Of a stretch of DNA of 17,205 nucleotides, positions 14,882 through 17,205 are shown in pieces. The stretch lies in assembly GCA_964591275.1 (NCBI GenBank), contig CAZQAE010000097.1, positions 1 through 17,205 on the forward strand, written 5' to 3'. Below the pieces are notes generated by a model, which did no database searches, was not told the origin of the DNA, and saw only the letters and a program-made list of their open reading frames with translations. The stretch is from G963674685 sp964591275. Its GTDB lineage: Bacteria; Lernaellota; Lernaellaia; JACKCT01. The stretch's first letter is position 1. Each line of letters begins with the position of its first letter. A program made the position numbers and the translations under genes.

Positions 14882-15646
14882 TCAATGCCTCTGTATGGAT
14901 TGAGAGAGTTCCCGCCAGTTGTCGGGTCTTGCGTAGAGTATGGTCTGTGTGATCCGGCTTCCGTCGATGTAGTCGCATGGTCTGAATGCGTCGCCGTTTA
15001 GCTGGGCATACTCACATCCGGCGGCTTCGATCATCGCCACGCCCGCGGCAATGTCCCAAAGATACGAACCGAACAATATTGCCGCATCGGCCTGCGCCGT
15101 CGCCAGATAGCAAAGATGTTCCGCAGCGGTTCCGAATCCGCGCAGCTTTGCACCATAGTCGCATTTGAAGTGACGATGGAAATTGCTTGGGATCATGATA
15201 ACGGGAGTGTCGTTGTCATCAGAAGGCCTGGGAGTAATTTCCGCCCCGTTCAACCTGAATGATTCTCCCGTATCCACACTGTACATATTATCCAATGCTG
15301 GATTATAAAAAACGCCCAGGATGCAGCGGCCATTTTCCACCAGTCCGATGGACACTCCGTAGTGAGGAAATCCACGCTGGTAGGAATGCGTTCCGTCGAT
15401 CGGATCAACGACAAAAACGCGGGGCAGATGGTGATCCAAATCCAGATTTTCTTCTTCTCCGACAATTCCGTAGTCGGCAAAGGCGTCTCGCAGGCGTTCA
15501 TAAATCAAATGTTGCACGGCGATGTCCGCGTCTGTCACCACGCTGCCGTCACTTTTGCGTGAGCGGGATAAATCGCCGCGCATCGACAGGGCCAGTTTCC
15601 CGCCCGCCCTGGCGATTTCGATAACCTTTTCAAGACGCTCGCTCAT
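14882..15646 (-). CDS. Inositol monophosphatase family phosphatase
   Basis: This is a Mg2+-dependent sugar-phosphatase-fold enzyme. The three signature metal sites are present: GEE at 63-65, DPIDGT at 81-86 (motif A, followed by RGFPHYGVSIGL), and WDIAAG at 197-202 (motif B). Length 254 is typical. Members dephosphorylate inositol monophosphates, but close relatives act on 3'-phosphoadenosine 5'-phosphate (CysQ type), fructose bisphosphate or histidinol phosphate. The sequence alone does not decide, so I give no symbol. The ATG at 15646 overlaps the stop of the upstream larE as ATGA, indicating coupled translation. That link to a sulfur-handling gene makes a PAP phosphatase role conceivable but unproven. 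Confidence 0.85.
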   Translation of the reverse strand: MSERLEKVIEIARAGGKLALSMRGDLSRSRKSDGSVVTDADIAVQHLIYERLRDAFADYGIVGEEENLDLDHHLPRVFVVDPIDGTHSYQRGFPHYGVSIGLVENGRCILGVFYNPALDNMYSVDTGESFRLNGAEITPRPSDDNDTPVIMIPSNFHRHFKCDYGAKLRGFGTAAEHLCYLATAQADAAILFGSYLWDIAAGVAMIEAAGCEYAQLNGDAFRPCDYIDGSRITQTILYARPDNWRELSQSIQRH

Positions 15647-16476
15647 GTGTATTTCTCCATTTCATCATCGCTCAAGGCTTCGTTCATCGATCCGCTACGA
15701 AACCCCTGCATATCCAGCGCGACGTAGGCGAATCCGCAAGCCTTGATCCCATCGATTATCCGCCCCCGCAGTTCGGTTTCAAAAACTCGCCCGAATTGCT
15801 CGGGCATGATTTCCAAACGGGCGACCTCGCCGTGATAACGAACACGAAAATCGCGAAATCCCAAGTCGTAAAGGAGTTTTTCCGATTCCTCGATCATGCC
15901 TAAACGGTCTTTGGAAATCGATGTTCCATAAGGGAACCTGGATGCAAGGCACGTGGTTTTCGTTTTATCCCAAAACGAATACCCCATCTCCTTCACGGCG
16001 CATCTGATCTCCTTTTTTGTCAACCCCGCCTCCGCCAATGGATGGCGCATTCCCGCTTCTTCGGCGGCTTTCAAACCGGTCCTGAAATCCAGGATGTCAT
16101 CGGCTATCATTCCATCGCAAATCCATTGCAAATCCCATTCGTCGGCTTCTTTGCGCAATGAGTCGCACATATGCAATTTGCAGAAATAGCAGCGATTCGG
16201 ATCATTATCCGCGTAACTTTTTGAGTTCAATTCGTCGGTGGGAATGATGGAATATTTGACACCGATCCGCTGAGCGAACTGTTTGGCCTCTTCCAGTTCC
16301 CGACGGGGCAGGCTAGGGCTGTCGGCAATCAAGGCGGCAAATCGCCCCGGGACGACCTTTTGAGAAAACACCAGCAGAAAAGAAGAATCAAGACCGCCGG
16401 AAAATGCCAGGAGGAAAGTCCCCATTTCTTCCAGGATGCCTTTTAATTTATCGAGTTTAACATCCACAGGCGCCAT
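15643..16476 (-). CDS. larE: ATP-dependent sacrificial sulfur transferase LarE
   Basis: LarE supplies sulfur for the nickel-pincer nucleotide cofactor of lactate racemase and related LarA enzymes. It adenylylates the pyridinium carboxylate and then donates the sulfur of its own cysteine. The PP-loop SGGLDS sits at 26-31, FRTGLKAAEE at 131-140, and TTCLASRFPYG at 174-184. With the start at 16476 its Cys is residue 176, the same number as the sacrificial Cys176 described for Lactobacillus plantarum LarE. A further Cys pair (RCYFC, 96 and 99) is present. The frame extends to 16644, but that part is the shadow of the preceding acidic gene. Start 16476 gives 277 residues, typical of LarE, and overlaps the preceding stop by 20 nt. 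LarA, LarB and LarC are not in the window. Confidence 0.88.
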   Translation of the reverse strand: MAPVDVKLDKLKGILEEMGTFLLAFSGGLDSSFLLVFSQKVVPGRFAALIADSPSLPRRELEEAKQFAQRIGVKYSIIPTDELNSKSYADNDPNRCYFCKLHMCDSLRKEADEWDLQWICDGMIADDILDFRTGLKAAEEAGMRHPLAEAGLTKKEIRCAVKEMGYSFWDKTKTTCLASRFPYGTSISKDRLGMIEESEKLLYDLGFRDFRVRYHGEVARLEIMPEQFGRVFETELRGRIIDGIKACGFAYVALDMQGFRSGSMNEALSDDEMEKYT

Positions 16477-17205
16477 CGTCGTCATCATCTCCGTCCGAAT
16501 CGCCCTCCGCTTCCTCAACGCCCAGGTTGCACTCGCCGCTAAGGCACAGTTGGAAGGCTTCGCAATTTTGGGCTTGCTCGGCGCATTCATCGACGCACTG
16601 CCAGGCACCGTATTCATCGTCCGAACAATCAGCGGCGGCTTCACCGGAGTTCATGGCGTCGCCAACGATCAAAGTGAACTCACATCCGCTGTAGATCAGA
16701 TCCACGAGAGCCGCGCAGTCGATGTCATCGGGCTGTTCATCGTCATCGTCGATGTCGTCGTCGGCGATATCATCATCGTCGTCATCGTCGTCGTCATCGT
16801 CATCAATCGGAAAGGGATCATCTCCCCGCGTCGCCTTTAGTTTGTACGTTAGTCCCGGAGAGCTGGAGTATCGTTTATCAGTCAGCGGATTTATTATGGC
16901 ATAGATTTTCACCCACTCCTGCCCGAAACCTGTAAAGGTAATCTCGCCGTTCGCTCCCTTTTCGCCATCGCTCATTTCTTCAATTTCCCAGGTTTGGTCG
17001 GAACGCATCTTGATGAAGGTCACGTTCCAATCAACCGTGTTATCCCAAAATTCCTCCTGGCCCTCAATTCGAATATTCAGACGATCATCCGTGTCGGCGC
17101 CAGGTTTGAAGAGCAGATAATGACTGCCGAAAACTTCGGGTAAAGATCCCGACCGGAACGTGTCAACGATAATGAGACACCGTTTTTCATAGTTTAGAGT
17201 ACACT
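16457..17205 (-). CDS. C-terminal part of a protein with a 12-Asp tract and terminal Ala-Cys-Gly-Cys, 5' end beyond the window
   Basis: The frame is open from the right edge (beginning about CTLNYEKRCLIIVD) to TAA at 16457-16459, so the start lies outside; a GTG at 17023 is internal. The first 125 visible residues read as beta-rich (VFGSHYLLFKPG, RLNIRIEGQEEFWDN, WNVTFIKM, EITFTGFGQEWVKIYAI, LTYKLKATRG), like an extracellular sandwich or peptidase-associated domain. A run of 12 Asp and further acidic clusters follow, then a Cys-rich segment with seven Cys (CAALVDLIYSGC, CSDDEYGAWQCVDEC, CEAFQLC), and finally DGDDDDDGACGC. Paired Cys suggest disulfides outside the cytoplasm. The tail resembles that of the small frame near the left end. 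Function unknown; exported location inferred. Confidence 0.7.
   Translation of the reverse strand, partial: CTLNYEKRCLIIVDTFRSGSLPEVFGSHYLLFKPGADTDDRLNIRIEGQEEFWDNTVDWNVTFIKMRSDQTWEIEEMSDGEKGANGEITFTGFGQEWVKIYAIINPLTDKRYSSSPGLTYKLKATRGDDPFPIDDDDDDDDDDDDIADDDIDDDDEQPDDIDCAALVDLIYSGCEFTLIVGDAMNSGEAAADCSDDEYGAWQCVDECAEQAQNCEAFQLCLSGECNLGVEEAEGDSDGDDDDDGACGC

Noticed and set aside
16477..16644. N-terminal extension of LarE up to 16644
   Set aside because: It is out-of-frame translation of the acidic gene's C-terminal coding region and lacks any LarE-like sequence before VKLDKLKG.
16722..16904. Poly-Ser reading frame on the plus strand
   Set aside because: It is the reverse complement of the Asp tract (ATC/GTC repeats read as Ser codons) within a clearly coding minus-strand gene.

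Overview
The window looks like chromosomal DNA from an uncultured Gram-negative, delta-proteobacterium-like lineage. Support for this: a secreted beta-barrel ending in Phe, a lipobox lipoprotein, a LolA-like periplasmic protein, FG-GAP repeat secreted proteins, and proteins ending in an Asp-rich tract plus a terminal Cys-Gly-Cys. That last style I associate with poorly cultured deep delta-like lineages such as Lernaellota; this placement is inference only. Most of the window is about half or more G+C with dense, partly overlapping genes. One block, roughly 10,800-14,640, is clearly AT-rich and reads like transferred DNA.

Layout, left to right. (1) 1-147: the N-terminus of a membrane protein running off the left edge (minus). 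(2) 357-623: a small Asp-rich reading frame ending GAGCGC, possibly a gene remnant. (3) 833-3602: two convergent paralogous B12-domain radical SAM enzymes, each 439 residues. (4) 3789-4847: promoter, leader hairpin and a FadL/PorV-like outer-membrane barrel. (5) 4900-8468 (minus): an overlapping operon bioD-aroE-aroK followed by a secreted FG-GAP repeat protein. (6) 8565-8837: a small three-helix membrane protein. (7) 8851-10149 (minus): a LolA-like exported protein with a long extra helical domain.

(8) 10,150-11,025 is the most striking part: a gene-free stretch crowded with DnaA-box-like 9-mers. Left of about 10,330 the clear boxes point one way, with two exact TTATCCACA. Right of it there are 15 head-to-tail units in the opposite orientation, spaced 11-12 bp, from 10,343 to 10,509. 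This is a strong candidate for a replication origin or a DnaA-titrating/filament-nucleating site, although no dnaA, dnaN, gyrB or parAB lies beside it in this window.

(9) 10,939-14,586: the AT-rich block, with a good sigma-70 promoter, an exported protein of unknown function and a large lipoprotein with TPR-like repeats. They are probably an operon acting in the cell envelope. (10) 14,690-14,833: a possible degraded addiction-module-like fragment. (11) 14,882-17,205 (minus): an inositol-monophosphatase-family enzyme and a LarE sulfur transferase overlapping by ATGA. They are preceded by the 3' part of an exported-type protein with a 12-Asp tract and a terminal ACGC, whose last codons overlap the larE start.

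Metabolic genes (biotin, shikimate, nickel-pincer cofactor) are ordinary housekeeping or cofactor functions. The envelope genes and the DnaA-box field are the less usual content.
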